From Aquatica leii (lineage: Eukaryota > Arthropoda > Insecta > Coleoptera > Lampyridae): a stretch of DNA of 64,000 bases. This document shows, one piece after another, positions 10,818 to 25,800 of the stretch; the first letter of the stretch is position 1, and every line of letters begins with the position of its first letter. The position numbers and the translations under genes were made by a program. The notes below the pieces were generated by a model, which saw only the letters and a program-made list of their open reading frames with translations, did no database searches and was not told where the DNA came from. The stretch covers positions 62,635,505-62,699,504 of the forward strand of contig CM069436.1 in assembly GCA_035610365.1 (NCBI GenBank), read 5' to 3'.

Positions 10818-13800
10818 CTGTATAAAACACAATCAAATTAATGAACTGATCAATAAATTTAATATTAGCATGCAAATTTTGTCTATACAAACTGATGGCC
10901 AAAATTTATCGTGCATTGTATCTAACGTACAAATCGAGTATCACATTTTCATGACATGAATAACTCAATATCGATTTGTGCGAAGATGTTTATGTTAAAC
11001 TAATTGGATGGGGGATAGTCAGGAAGGCAGAAAAGGATAAAGGAGTTCCAGATGCACAAACTTCCCAAAATAACAACCGTGATTTTAAAAATGCACACAC
11101 CGTATTGTTTATCCTCCGGTACAATCTCATTCCTATCATCTTGTAACCAAGAAGTAACTTGTACATAGTCGCTAACAAAACTAGGAATATGACACTTGAA
11201 TATAGCCGTATTTCCTTTAAGTACACTTTCGTCCATTACGTTTGCATTGTACGCTTGCGAAATCACTGTAAAGAATACATTCAACTAATTTTATGCTCAA
11301 AACACAGAATTTAATCAAAGTAACAATAACAATTTCAATTGAATGATTGCCTCTGTTAAGTACTGCTCTAATTTTTCTCTGCGACCTCCATTAGGATCAA
11401 TCTAAGGACGGGTAAAATGGATCAGAGGTTTATTGAAAAGTCAAGTGATTTACCGTATTCGTCTTTTGGAGGTAAATATTTATTGTTATCGGAGTCTTGC
11501 CATGCGATAACATCAACATGATCGGACACAAAAGATGGGATTTGGCATTTAAATATGGCCGTGTTTCCTTTAATAACAAAGACGTCATACACTTGTGCTT
11601 CAAAGTATTGATTAACAACTGCAAAGAAAATTAATAATTAGAAAATTAATAAGAGTGCATTTTCTCCTTTTCAATTGATATTTGCATTGTTGATCAAACT
11701 GTAAGTGAATAATGCAGCAGCTTCTCAATCCACACACTAATAAAGAGGTCAATTATGTTACTGACACATTGTTCTTACAATAATGGTGTATGCGTAAACA
11801 CGAGCTAATTACATAATTTATTTTATTCCTGATTTTCTTTGAACCTAATAGATACACTTTTTACAACGCAATTTAATAGTAAATGGCGAATTGCATCGCA
11901 AAAATGAGGTTAATGGAATAAGCTACATTTATAAGGATACAAGGTATTGGATACGGAAACTTTAGTTACCGTAATCGGATCCTGGTAAAAATGTGTTTCC
12001 TTGCGAATCTTGCCAATTTTCGACGTTGACAAAATCAGATACAAACGAAGGTACTTCGCATTTCATTACTGCTGCGTTTCCGCGAATAACGTACTCGTTG
12101 TCCGCCTCAACTTCGTAAGATTGTGCAACGACTATAAATTAATTAGGGCAAATCAAAAATCATCGAAACAAGGTTGGTCGATAATATCTGGCAAGATACC
12201 TTATAGTTACGAACAGATTATGCAGTTAATAAGTTTAAACAATAATAAAAAGGATTAATTTAACCTCTTCATTTAAGAGGTCCGAAAAAATCTTATATTG
12301 ATCAATTTGCTACTTCAATATTTATCGAAGCTTAAATAATATTGAGTTAGGTTCACGCAACATTAAGCGACCAAATTATTTATGATTTACAAAAATTCAC
12401 GCAACTTTAATAAAGTTAAAAGATTTTATTCGTTGACAGCAGAACTTATAATGGCTATATAAGTACTTCTAGCAAATAAAAAACAATAAATAAATATATT
12501 ATCTCACTATAAGCGACAAACTTCTAGATATTACTGTTGTAACTTTTAAAAGAATGTTAAATAGATAACAAAAATTCAATACTGAGGATTCAAGTTGAGA
12601 AAACAGTAAAACCACCGAAAACTTAAGGAAGAGAACGAGTGATAAAACGACAAATGTCAATTAGGCATTGGTTTAACCCCGTTCGAAATCACCAACTAAA
12701 AATACGTAGTAAATGATTAGTATATTTGTGAAAACAAAGTTAAGAGAACCGATAGATATTTCATTATTTTGAAACTCATCAGCACTGGGAAATCTTCGTG
12801 TATATATAAATAATTCCATCTCTGACTAATACAACTATGCACTTCTTTAGTAATTTACTGTATTATTTTATTATAGAAGTATAACTAAAATAGAACAGGT
12901 TATAAATTGTTAAAGCATGTAATAAAATAACAAGGTTTCGAACAACAAAACGAAGATGGCAGTCATCACAAATAATTGAACGATAGATTGGCCATGTTTC
13001 AAAAATTATTTAAATAATTAATATAACATAAAGAGGCGTATGTTTAGCCAGAAACCAAGAGTACGAAGTAAATTGACATATATATAGTTCACTTTTTAGA
13101 GATCTTTACATGCGATTATACATTTTGTCTCCTAACCTAAATAAAGAGTAATTGAAAACACATATGCTTTTTTTTACTCGTCTACACAATGTTTGCTGAG
13201 TTTGCTAGTTCCCTTTATTTTCAGCCTTCATATCTTAGAAACTTTGTGCATACTCATCTCATGTACGATTCTTTCCAATCGTTTTCACCTCTGAGCGTAC
13301 AGTCATTGCTCTGTATTTAAACGTTGTTATTTTCACAAATATAGTTCTTTAATTGAGTTTTTTGTAACTCTTCCTCTGTGCTGGGTTTCTTTTTTTTACA
13401 TCAGTCTTTAGATGTGTGTAAACCAGCATTGCATTTGATTTTATACTGTAATCCCATTAAAAATGCAAGAGAAAAAATGAAGAACATAACTCATCAAATC
13501 TAAACAGTGTCATTCAATAATTCAATTTCGTTAAAATAAAAAAATGTATCAACTATGTCAACCCTATCAAAAATGTCACATAGAAACCAACAGCGACCAA
13601 TACAAGATTAAATAAGTTTCGATAAGAATGAATTAGATACATTAGAATCAATGGGTTTCGTACTATAGTGTTTATAGGTTTTTAAATAGGATTATATATT
13701 TTAAATATATCGTATAGGTTTTGATGTATTTTCCTATTAGAAATATTTAATCAGTAATTACTATCAAATTTTAACATTTTTAATGGTTTCGTATCAGGAA

Positions 13801-16800
13801 ATGTTTAATAAGTAAGTGCGTATCAACTTTCAATTTGTAATTGCTAATTGCATTAGTAAAGTTATTTATAGTTTTCTATTTTTTAATGGCGGATGCTCGC
13901 GCATAGCATGTTTTTCCATTTTGAGGCAAGACGATTTAATTAAAGATCTCTGGTAAAGGCGTAATACAAATTTAATATCATCTATGTATAAAATGAGAGT
14001 TTCTTATTTTCAACGTGGCAGGTATCTAAATATAATAAAATATAATATATGTTCGGGTTTTAAATGGGTAATTCCTAAGCCAAAAACTTACAGTAAAACT
14101 TATTGAATCCAATTGAATAAAAACTTATTGGGTTCTATACCTCATTCGGAAACGAAGTATACTGATTGGGGTACGTATGGCTACCGATACTAATTTTCGT
14201 ATATAACGATATCTTAGAATCATTTGCAAGTTTAAACAAAGTTCTTATATCAAGTTGAAACGAATAATCGATGTTTAAGTATGATGCAAATGAAAACGAA
14301 TAATACTGAAAAATGCCAACATTTTCTTGTTCTTGATTCGAAAAACCCATACGATAATATAGTCGTAGACAAACAAATTACTTCCAAAACCGAGTAACTT
14401 CCAAAACGGCGCCTCCCAAATGATATGGCAGATTATTAAAAGCTGCACCACAATAACTTTTCTACTCACATTACGCTTCAGTTTTTACAGCTATTGGGGA
14501 AAAAAAACATCCATACCATCGTTACAATTAAGAATATTACCAAGTTTATTTATGTTGAAAGTGTTGTAGTACAGTTGAAGACCAAAACTTACGCTATAAA
14601 TAACAAGTTCTACATTTTTAATCTACGATACGTCTAATCAAATTAAACAATTTTGCATGACCATGGCCTCAACGCCTTTCTGTCCCTCAATGTCGTATAA
14701 AATGTGCATGCCTGTTTTTAAAATGTGGAGACTACGGAAAACCGCTTTTAGTTTTAATTCCCAGGTGAGACAATACCATGTATTATATGATCCTCTATCA
14801 AAAAAAAAATCTATAAAACGGCGGGGATCTTATAAACATCTTCCCATTAAGACAAAAATCGTGGAATCAACAAAAAAAAATATCATCTATTGTAAGAGCA
14901 CTTTGCTTATTGACTAATGAATGTCACAACGCAACATCACTTAGTATGCTAGAGAAAAACTTCACTGATTAAGAGATACGTCAACTGTTAGAAGATGGTT
15001 TATCTGAGATAGCATATCTTAGCGATAACAAAATAAGTCGAAGTCTGAAAATTTGTAGCTAAAATTCCTCATGTAGAGCATACTTAAATGAGTCTGTAAG
15101 AACGAAAAAAACATTTTTACGTAGAGGAGGGGCCGCCATTAACTTGACCCCCCCCCAATATTTTCGAAAATACGAAACTAGCGCAAATGATTTTGAGTAT
15201 GGGGCATAAGAGCATATACCTAGCGCAAACGATTGCAACAATAAAAATAAATATTATTTGCATAGAAAGGGGGGGGGGCAGATTAATGGACCTCTAAACT
15301 GCTGACATAAAAGTCAAAAATTAAGTAGAAATTTGTAATTTCTCATGACTCCAGAAGGTATAGAGATCGTAAAACCTTACATATCTTTTCCAAAAATATT
15401 TTAGACGACATATAAAATCCTAAAATGAAAGAAATGAAAACTTGTAGAAATCCATATTCTTGCGGAAAATCTTCATTTTCTAGTATTAAGTTTTATTGAT
15501 ATATTGGAAGTGTTAACGCAAGGAGCATATTATGTTGTTCTGAAACTACCTAAACAGTAAAATAATCCAAACGTACAACTTTAATTTGATAATTATTTAT
15601 ACAATACAAACAAAAAATATAAAAGTAAAAGTTCTAATAATTTAAAAAACCAAAATTTTAAGCCAAATAAATCGAAAATTACAGACCTGTTGCATTAAAT
15701 AGTTGGTTCACATCTATCATAAAAAGACATCAAAAATAATGTTACGTTGTTTAATTCAATGTTCTAAGAACAACACCTTTCTTTCCAGTAATTTGTTGAC
15801 ATTAAAAATTAAAAAAATACAAAATAATGTTATCACATAAGACGTTGTTAAATTAAGTTGTTATTCTAAGAATTCTTTCCAAATACACTGAAAATAGCAA
15901 CAACTCGAAGAGCGTAGTATTTACAGATGTTTAAATGAGGTACTGTTACGTAGACAGTCAAAACACTTGAATAAATAAGTAACACTGCCAACATAAATCT
16001 AAATATGCAAAACAAGTATTTTTAGGCTATAATGATTAAATTTTTTGCACACATTACAAGCGTATTGTGAAGATTCAGTTAAGAAATGCAAAATAAATTA
16101 TTGTGCTTGTATAGATCAGAAGAAAATTGATAACATAAACCGAAATTATGATTACTATAAACGATTTTTTTATGTAGTAGCATACGAACAAATATTAACA
16201 TTACCCGACTGATAACATTATCCATAATTCCAATAAGCTGTGTGCACTATATACATTATTTATTTCGTAGGTACCTTAATTTTATTTATATTGTTTTTAA
16301 ATTTTGTTTTTGTTGATATATTTTATCTTATTTGCATATGTTCAAGCGATTACAGTTTCCGATTATGATAAAATTGTTTGAAATGCCCACCGGATGGATG
16401 CATTTTCAGTTCCAGACGTCGAAACCATAGATAAGAGAGATTGTATAATCACAAGGTCGGAATAGTCAATTAAAACTTAAATGTACTATGCAGGTACTAT
16501 TGAAATGTAATTATCTTTTTGAATTCATTTTAATCGACAAATCTTAAATACATTCTGTGTTACTTTTAATATTTAAAAAAAATGCTGATTACTTTAATCT
16601 GCATTAGAATAATAATTCACTTATAAAAGTTGTCTATCAGCAGTTCCAGCAATTCACGATGACCTTTTGAATTACAAAAAAAAGATTATATTGCACCGGA
16701 TTTGTTTGTAGATTTTGGTCGTTTTAATCACAGGAATTAATTAGAACTAAATGTAGATTACGTTCGAGTAATCGTATATAGACTAGACATACAAAATAGA

Positions 16801-19800
16801 AGTTTTTTTTTTGAATAACCACAATGGCGAAAAAATCAAAACTGCTTCAAAAACATATTTATAAACTTCTATTATTAATGACAATGAAGACAAAAAGAGA
16901 TTATTAACAAAGACGTCATTGATCAAAAAACCCATAAATTATAATAAATGCAGATGATTCAGTCTTGGATGAATAGGTACCAGCCTCAATGAATAATTCA
17001 GATATTATTAGAAATTGTTAACATCTTTTTGTTTATTCTAAGAAGTTCAAGACTAATTACCGGTAGCGACATACAGTTTTAAAATATTTAGCGTTGAAGG
17101 TCAATAAATTTCATACTTAGATATGTGTGTAGGAAATAATAATAGGTTCATATTTGTAGAACAAGTGGTTTCATTTCGTAATTTGTTTCTAAACAAGCTT
17201 TTAATACTGTTGTAAAACGTGGTTTAAATTTTAAAAAAATCTGATTAAAATGTCTTTGTAAGCATAAGTGCATCGCTACAAATGAATATCAATAAACGTT
17301 GACTGTAAGTGATCATTTTTTTTTTAAATTCAACAAACGTCAAAACTCGGATTTCAGTCCGATGACTACCTTTATCTTACCGTCCAAGGATTCGATTCTA
17401 AATCCTTATAGTAAATTTCAGCACTAACAATTTAACAACAAAACCGATGTAGTCTTATATTACTTGGAGGAAGCGCCTGAGTATAAACACTTAACGTTCT
17501 GGAACAAAATGCAAGTTACAAATCAGTGCTGAAGGTATAAAAAAAGTTCAAATCAAGAAAACCACTAATACGCTCCAGGTATTATTTATTCACTTGGTAT
17601 GCAACTAGGAATTTAATGTATGCGATTATACAATAACAATGTACTTCCACGAAAGGTAAAAATCACAAATGTAAACTGCAATGCAAACATTAGCTGTTTA
17701 AAAATCACGTTGAATGATTATATATTAAACATTATGTCCGGATGTAATAACATTTACGTAACAATTAAGTGAAGATTACTTTGTTCTATTCCGTTCAACC
17801 GAACAATTTTTTACAAACTTTCATGTTCATATTTACATGCATATTTATGGTATTTAATTAACAAACTTGAAACCGCAATTTCAAACGTAAATAGTGCTAC
17901 ACAATCTTGTTCAAAGTAACAATTATATGTTTCAAATCAATATAAGTTCAAAATAAAAGGATAAAAATCGTTTTGTAAAAACCAATGCATTCGGAAAGTC
18001 GTTAAAATGTCACAACCGCTAACAGTTCGGATTAGAATTACAAGTATTTTCCTTAAATCAAATCTTGTTGGGAAAACTTAATCAATGCTATTCTCTATAT
18101 GCATAAACCAATTTATTATTTTCATAATGTCAGAAACGCAATTCCTATCTTCAATTTATCTTTAACATTCAACTGTTTAATTATTGTCCAATATGAAAGT
18201 CTATTCTTCAACGAGTGTATAACGATGACTATTACTCAAGAACGACTATCATTGTAAAAATTAAAAAACTGATACTTTTCACAATTTTGATATTCAATTA
18301 AAATAATACTTGAAGGTGCTTTTTAATATTAAGACGTTTTAAAAATTACAGTCATTAGTATTCATCGTCAGGGTTTATATTTGATAAATTACATAATATA
18401 AATGCAAACTTTTGATACAGTACGATACGACTCAATGGCATAAGAACAAATGTATTTAAACAAAATAACAAATTGATGATGTAATACAAGGAAAAATATT
18501 TTGTCCAAGAAGAAAAACAAAGAACAGAATGGCCAAGATACGAAATGACATAATTCGACAAATGATAAAAACCAACAATAACATTATAAGCAACGTGTAA
18601 AAAAGAAAATTCATATAGCCAAGTTATATAAACAGAATTAAAAAAATAAGATATCCAAAAATACAATTAAAATGACCCCTTATTGAGAAGTAGAAAAAGA
18701 ATTACTCAGAACAAATAGTATCAAAATAATTGAAAAAAAGGAGGTACTAAAAACAAATTGAATTTAAAGCTTGATAACCTAGGAGTTTTTGAGAGATGAC
18801 ATACAAAGACACGGAGAAATCTAGTGTATGAGGTTAATAGACACGAAATAGAAAGAAATTTTTTTCCCAGAGATATTAAAAAATCTGTCGATGTCAAACG
18901 ACATATTTCAAATTTGATAATTTTTGTTTAAAGTTGAACCATAAATATATAGCTAAAATTTATAAAGCTGCTTCATGGATTTGTAGAAGACGTAGCTTGA
19001 TAATTTATCACGTCTAACACACGTTAACACTGAATTTTTTTTTATTTAAATGAAAAGTATTACAAATTCTAATTACTAATTGTAATTAGAGCAATTAATA
19101 ATGCTCAAATCAAGGATTATGACTCATATGCAGAAACTATTATATAAACATATGCAATTCTTGGCATAACTACACATTTGAAATAAATTAACGTATAAAC
19201 ATGTATTGTTCCAACAAAAAATTAAACTGAATGCACTTTCATTTGTTAGATTTAAAAATCGGAAGCAATATTCGTTCAATATTTTGTTTTAATAAACAAA
19301 TATAATTCAGTACATAATTGAAATACGCTACGTAATTTTACTAGTGTTTTCAAAACAGTTTTCGGTTATTAGCTCGTAGTCAAACTCTAACCTTAATAAA
19401 ATTCGTTTATAAATAGTAATAAAAGCGTCAATGTGTACGAGAATTATCGAACACGCCATAATGTTATTATATTATGTTGGCTCTGGAAAAACAATTGAAT
19501 AATGACACTTCAGAAACGGCAGGGGAAGAGATCGATTGGCACTGTTAATGTTTTTATAACCATAAAACCCATTTAATCAATTGTCCAGTAGTGAATTCAT
19601 TGCCTACTATCATGTTATTAGTAGACAGTAAACTTTGCATAATTGGAAGAAATAAATAAACACATTAACGTTATTCTTAAAGAAAGAACAATTTAGGAAA
19701 CTATAGTCATTAATTTAATTTTTTTGTATCTACATTAACATATAAACATTAAACTAAATTTTGCGTAATCAGATAAAGCTATAGTCGGTCTCATGTAAAA

Positions 19801-22800
19801 ACACCATTACAATTGATTCATTCCATGCGAACAAGACTAAAAATCTTTAAGACGACCCCCAGAAATAGCTGTCATCATTATTAAGACGTTCCTTGCAACA
19901 TTTTCTTGTTCAAAAGCATTCAATATTATTTTGATACTCTGTTAGGGGGCCCCTAAAAGGTGTGGGGCCTATAGGCCAGTGCCTAATTGGCTTATCAGAT
20001 AATCCAGGACTGCCTGCACGTTTTGATTGAGATATCTTAAAGCATTAAATAAAGAAACAGATTGATTCGATCAAAACGTTTATGAAGAACTTCTATTAAT
20101 AGAATCAGTCCAGGTATGAGTATTGCAAAGTTACGTGTACCCACGGTATTAACCCATTCATAAGCATTTTTCTAGTTTTTTCTATACTGCGCATGATCAC
20201 ATAATACCATTTTTTGTAAATTCGTTTACAAGCATTGGTCACAAATTGCACTTGTATTCGTGTTTTTTAAATTTAACAGGAATTTCATTTTATAGTGGGT
20301 GTTTTCCCTCCGGACGCGTAAAGTGTAAGTAGTATATTTTAACATTGTTAGAATTTAATAGTTTAAGAGTATAAACTAAAGTATTATGTACATATCTAAT
20401 TAAGATTTTAAAGTCAATTTAATGAAAATGCATACATATATCAATTTTATATAACTCTTGAAATTTAATATATAAATTTCTAAATAGCTTTATTAGTAAA
20501 TTGGTAAATAAAAATTATTTTAGATAAATAGCCTTTTCAACTTAGATACAGATAAGGTCACAGAGGAAGCTTTGGCATATCTGAACTCACTTTCAAGTGA
20601 TGAAAGCTTCCAAGAAACGGTCAGCAAAATTGATGAAGATCTACTGCAAGAAAGTGATCATGAAACGGACTCTTACCAGATGCAAAAATGTTTGTCCTCT
20701 AGTTCAGATGATGATATCCCATTAGCGGATTTGGTTGCAAGTAACAGTGTGTATACAAGGAGAGACAAAGTTACAAAATGAAAGAAATTTGAAGTAGATC
20801 TAAGGCAGATATTATCATAAAACAAACTGGAAGACTAAAAAGTGTCATTAAACATCTAAAAAAATCTTTAGAAATCTGGAACTTCTTTATTATACCAGGA
20901 ATGATTATTAACATTGTGGATTTTACCAACATAGTATATATTGAAAAAATTTCGATAAAGTTTTCTAGACAGAGAAACTGCTTAATAATTAATAGTTCAG
21001 AAATCAAAGCTGTTTTTTGTTTACTATACATATGCATATTGACGGTGTTCGGCGTTTATCTCACTTGCACGTTAGAGAGCTTTAGAGTAAAGATGGAACA
21101 GGTGTTGATGTTGAAATATATGGAGCTGTAATGTCCATCTATATGTTACAGTTTCTTTTAAAATGTTTGAGGTTTGATAACATACGTACTCAACAAGAGA
21201 GGAGATCTGTAGATCCATTGGCTCCAATTGTTTGCATTTTTGAGGAATTTATAAAAAATAGCCAAGCAAGATACGACCTCAGTGCTAATGTAACAGTAGA
21301 TGAAAAGCTCATAGCATTTCGAAGACACTGTGCATTTCGGCAACATATAAAAAGTAAGCCTGCAAGATATGGCATCAAGATTTTTGTATTAGCCAATGCC
21401 GAAAGCTATTTTACATATAACATTGAAATATATGTAGACAAACAACCCGACGACCTTTTTGAAGTGAGAAATATACAATTTGAAGATGTTAAGGGTATAT
21501 ACCATTAGTGAAAGCGGACGGGATATAATTATTGACAATTAGTTCACTAGTGTACCACTAGCAAAAGAATCACTAAAAAGGAATAAGTTGCAACCATAAA
21601 AAACAAAAATGAAATACCGAATTAATTCCTTGATACCAAAAAAAGAAACGTAGAAACATCGACATATAACTTTCAAGCAAATTTGACTTTGCTGTCTCAC
21701 GTCCTAAAAAATAGAAAAATTGTGATGCTGCTATCGACAAAACCCAATGACTGCAATAAGTGAAAAGCTAGAAATGATATGTTTTTATAACAAGATTAAA
21801 GGTGGCGTTTAAACAGTGGATCAGTTGTATTCTACATATTAAGTTGTATTATTTAATATGGCCGACATCAATAACACATAAATAATTTATAAACACAATG
21901 TAAGAGATAATCAAGAACAAAATTTTTGAAACTACTTGAACTCAAACTTGTTCATGAGCATCTGAGATATAGATCTAGTGTATTCATATTGCCAAGAGAT
22001 ATAAAAATGCTGATAACTAAGTTTATCTCTAAAGACGAGACTGTAAGTGGTATTGATGAACCCGTCTCTAAGAAACCCTAAGGGCAAATAGGTCGTTGCC
22101 AAATTTATCCTTAAAAAGGGGACAGAAAATCTAAAGCTCGACGCAGTCAGTGTCAACGGTTTATATGTAAAGAATATACGGTTCCGTTATGTTCTATGTC
22201 TGAAGTTCCTCAGGTCACCAATTCAATGAAGAAATGAAGAACTAATCGTTTTCGTTCATGATACATTTTAATACGTAATAGAACTAATTGATGTTTTCTT
22301 GTCATTATATATTATTTGAACACTTACTGCAAGCATTTCTATCTATATTTTTTTTTAATAAAAATATTTGATTTTCTTTTAACTACATTTTTTTGCATAA
22401 AACCGCATTATGGGTGGAATCTACCCAACGCGTGTAAACACGATTTCAAATACCGGGCATGTACTCAACGGTTAAGTGGCAATCCAAGTAAAGTCTTAAG
22501 GCGGGTTGCACAAAGCAAATCAAAAATGTAACAACTGATTATTTCTCAAAACAATTGCTACATAGCCAATGAAACCACGTTTATTCGTGATGTAACAATT
22601 GATTTCAGAAATAATCACTTGCTACATTTTTGATTTGCTTTGTGCAACCCGCCTTTAGTCTCATACAAAACATCCGAATAAAACAATTTTTTGCTGTGAG
22701 ATTCCTATAAAAATATATTCCTAGCCATTATATCTTTTCTTTCCAGTACGTTTACCTAATACAAGAATGTTTATTCCTACTACCAATTACTGGATCGCTA

Positions 22801-25800
22801 GCTCCAATATCAGCTGCAATAAAAAAGTGAAGCCGGATATTTGCAAGGTAGAAAAAATGTTATTGATCAGTTTGAATGTGTTTGCGTAGTGATGACTACC
22901 ATCTTGTGTGTATCTCACAAACTATTATTAAAAAACAGCAGATACTTTCTATATTAGTACTTGGTAAAACACCCACAACATGGTAACCATTACTGTAACT
23001 CGTTTTAATGTCGTTAACCAAACACATAATATTTTGCCTACTCAGCAAATGGAAAAGTTTGGCTTCACTTTTAATTGATTGGTTAGCTATCCTGTATATA
23101 GAAGATGCAAACTAGTATTTGTTTCCGTTTTTTTTTTATTATCTTCCCTCCCGTCCACTAAACTTTTATACTCTGACACATATTGTATGGTTCTTTTCAT
23201 TATTTGCATATAATTTCCCTTTTTGCCAATCAACACGTATTTTGTCATTATTACAGTTATTTACAATCCTCAATTTTTTTATATATATTATAGTTATACA
23301 TGTATTTATTTATTTTCTTCCAAAATTGTCGATAACTTTTTAATAAACAGAGTGGGAAGCTTTATTTAAATTAAATTAAAAATTAAAATATAACACTGCA
23401 CGCCGCTTAATAGAATCACTTTGGGACTTTTTGATAACAATAACCCAATGATAAAAAAATTACGATATTCGAAAAAATAAGTTTATTGTTTAGAAAAGAG
23501 TAATTACATATAGTGTGTATCCAGTGGCGGCTAGTACATACGAGCTCTAGGGCGCGAGCCGCCAGAAGTTCATTAAAACAAAAAACGGTACCAATTATTA
23601 TAAATTAAAATATTTAAACATATTTATAAGATATAGGTATTACTCTAAAACATGCCTGTATATGTAGCAAGCCTTGTATCGTGACGTCGCGATTCCCTCT
23701 AACAGATTTTAATATGCAGATTTAAAGTGTGAAAAGGGCTCGCGCGTTTGTAGCCCGTGATGGTTACGTCAATTTCAAGTCAGTAATCATGAAGCGGTAG
23801 AACTTGTACAAAACTTGTAAGTGAAACGGTATATTTGTCGTGCGTAGTTTTTGAAAAATGCAAAAACCATGTAAATTATTTTTAATAAATCAATTTGTAA
23901 AGCTGTCGTTAAAAGAAAAGGTTGAAATAAAATCTCTCGGAAGATTATAAAAATATCTCATTACATTTTAGACATAAAACTTTCACCATAAAACATTATT
24001 AAATTATTTTTTTGGGTAAATGGTGTATATTTATTTAGAAATACAATTGCTAGCTTTTGAACTTTGTCTAAGTTCTTCGTCAGGCAAAAATTAAATTAAT
24101 TTGACAATTATAAAAAACTAAAGTTACAATTTCAATTGACAGTTTCAACAGACAGTGGTTACGAACTTTCTGACACATGGTTACCTGTTATTTCTTAATC
24201 TTAATTTGTCCACCATTGACACTTAAGCTACGTCTAGAGTTTTTATGGTGGTTTTCCTTTAAACCTTCGAGCGAATGCTGTAGCTAAATAACTTGCGCTT
24301 ATTATCTAGTTCCCTTATAGTTATTGTTTTCAGTTACCTTAGTTTTTTATAATTGTCAAATTAATTTAATTTTTGCCTGACGAAGAACTTAGACAAAGTT
24401 CGAAAGCTAGCAATTGTATTTCTAAATAAATATACACCATTTACCCAAAAAAATAATTTAATCTCATTACAGTTTTATCGAAAAGAAAACCATAAAATGA
24501 AGTTGACGTAACATATCCGTTGAATCATACTAGATGATACTATAGTGTTTTTGAGCGTCTACACATATGTAAATAATATTATTTTACGTTTATTGTTGTT
24601 AATCAGGAATGTGTCCGAAAAATTGTAGCTTTATTATTCGGATTGAAAGTAGTAAATTAAAAAAACGCAATTATTGCCAAAATTTCTCAATTAATAAAAA
24701 AAATGCAAAATACATTTTTTCCGGTCTTTGATAAGGGCTGTCATTTGTAAAATCACGAAACCAGGACAAGTATGTTTCAAACTATGGATTTTTTGAAAGT
24801 ATTATAATGTAAATTATATCATGGCAAACAATAATTATTTAATACAATGTACTATTAAAGAATTAAACATAAGTTCTAAAATAACATTTTAAAAAATCAA
24901 AATTTTGAGAAAATAGATCGAAAATTAGGGACCTGTTGTATTAAATAGTCTGTTGACACCGCTAATAAAAAGAAATCAAGAACAATGTTATGTTAAATTC
25001 ACATGTTCTAAAAACTACACATTTCTTCTCAGTAATTTGCGTTCTTACGTTATTTTTCATATATAGAAACAAACCTGAGAAGAAAATTGATAACATAAGC
25101 CGAAATTATGATTACTATAAACGATGTTTTTATCTAAATAGTAGTATACGTTGTTATTATTATTATTATTATTATTAATGTAAGAAAGAAGGTTAAGTTG
25201 AATATTTATCTGACAAATCGCCATTCGTTTTTGGAAAAAATGTTTTGAAACAAATCAAAATGCGGAAGCACGATCAGTTCAACAAAAAAATACATAAAAG
25301 TTTTGAATTAGGCAATAAAACTTATCTTTCATCTTGAGAAATGATGAACGAAGTGCCTACCTAACGATCTGGCAGTTCATCTATGTAAACCTGACCGACC
25401 ATTCATTATTTTTATTGTTAACGTTTCACTCGTTAGGAATACAAAGAACTATTAAAATTTTATATGAAAAGTCCGAGACAAAACCTTTGCGGTCTTTTGT
25501 GATATTTAATTACTAATAAACATATGTAAACAAAACAGAATTGACGGTTACATTTCCGGAAAATACGTAAAACTAAAATACTTTTGCATTGAATCATGAT
25601 TAAATAATTTCACGTAATTGAAAAATACGTACATAAACTAAGTTTAACTCTGGTACTTTTAGCTTTAATATACACAAGGATAATTCAATTAAAATATCTT
25701 GTCCTTTAAATTATCAAGGTATATTTAAGATTCTTTCAATTAAATAAGTCTCGTAACGTACTATAAGTATTTTAGGCACGTACTAAAATGTTTTTTTTTA

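Larger units (their letters stand above)
23394..25150 (-). mobile_element. pogo-like MITE, copy B, split by insertions
   Basis: It starts with a terminus CACTGCACGCCGCTTAATAG at 23394 and matches the inverted end of copy C through GTTTATTGTTTAGAAA and GTGTGTATC at 23521. Similarity resumes at about 24800 and runs to 25150 (GACCTGTTGTATTAAATAG, then GATAACATAAGCCGAAATTA). Between lie a hAT-like terminus (23522) and the foldback at 24001-24459, so other elements landed inside this MITE. Its far end is replaced by an ATT microsatellite. Confidence 0.65.

Noticed and set aside
12001-12258. 85-codon plus-strand reading frame
   Set aside because: Antisense shadow of exon 4.6 plus intron.
18355-18666. 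103-codon minus frame with hydrophobic residues
   Set aside because: Low-complexity Phe/Tyr/Leu content from AT-rich DNA, no conserved motif, inside a Dscam1 intron.
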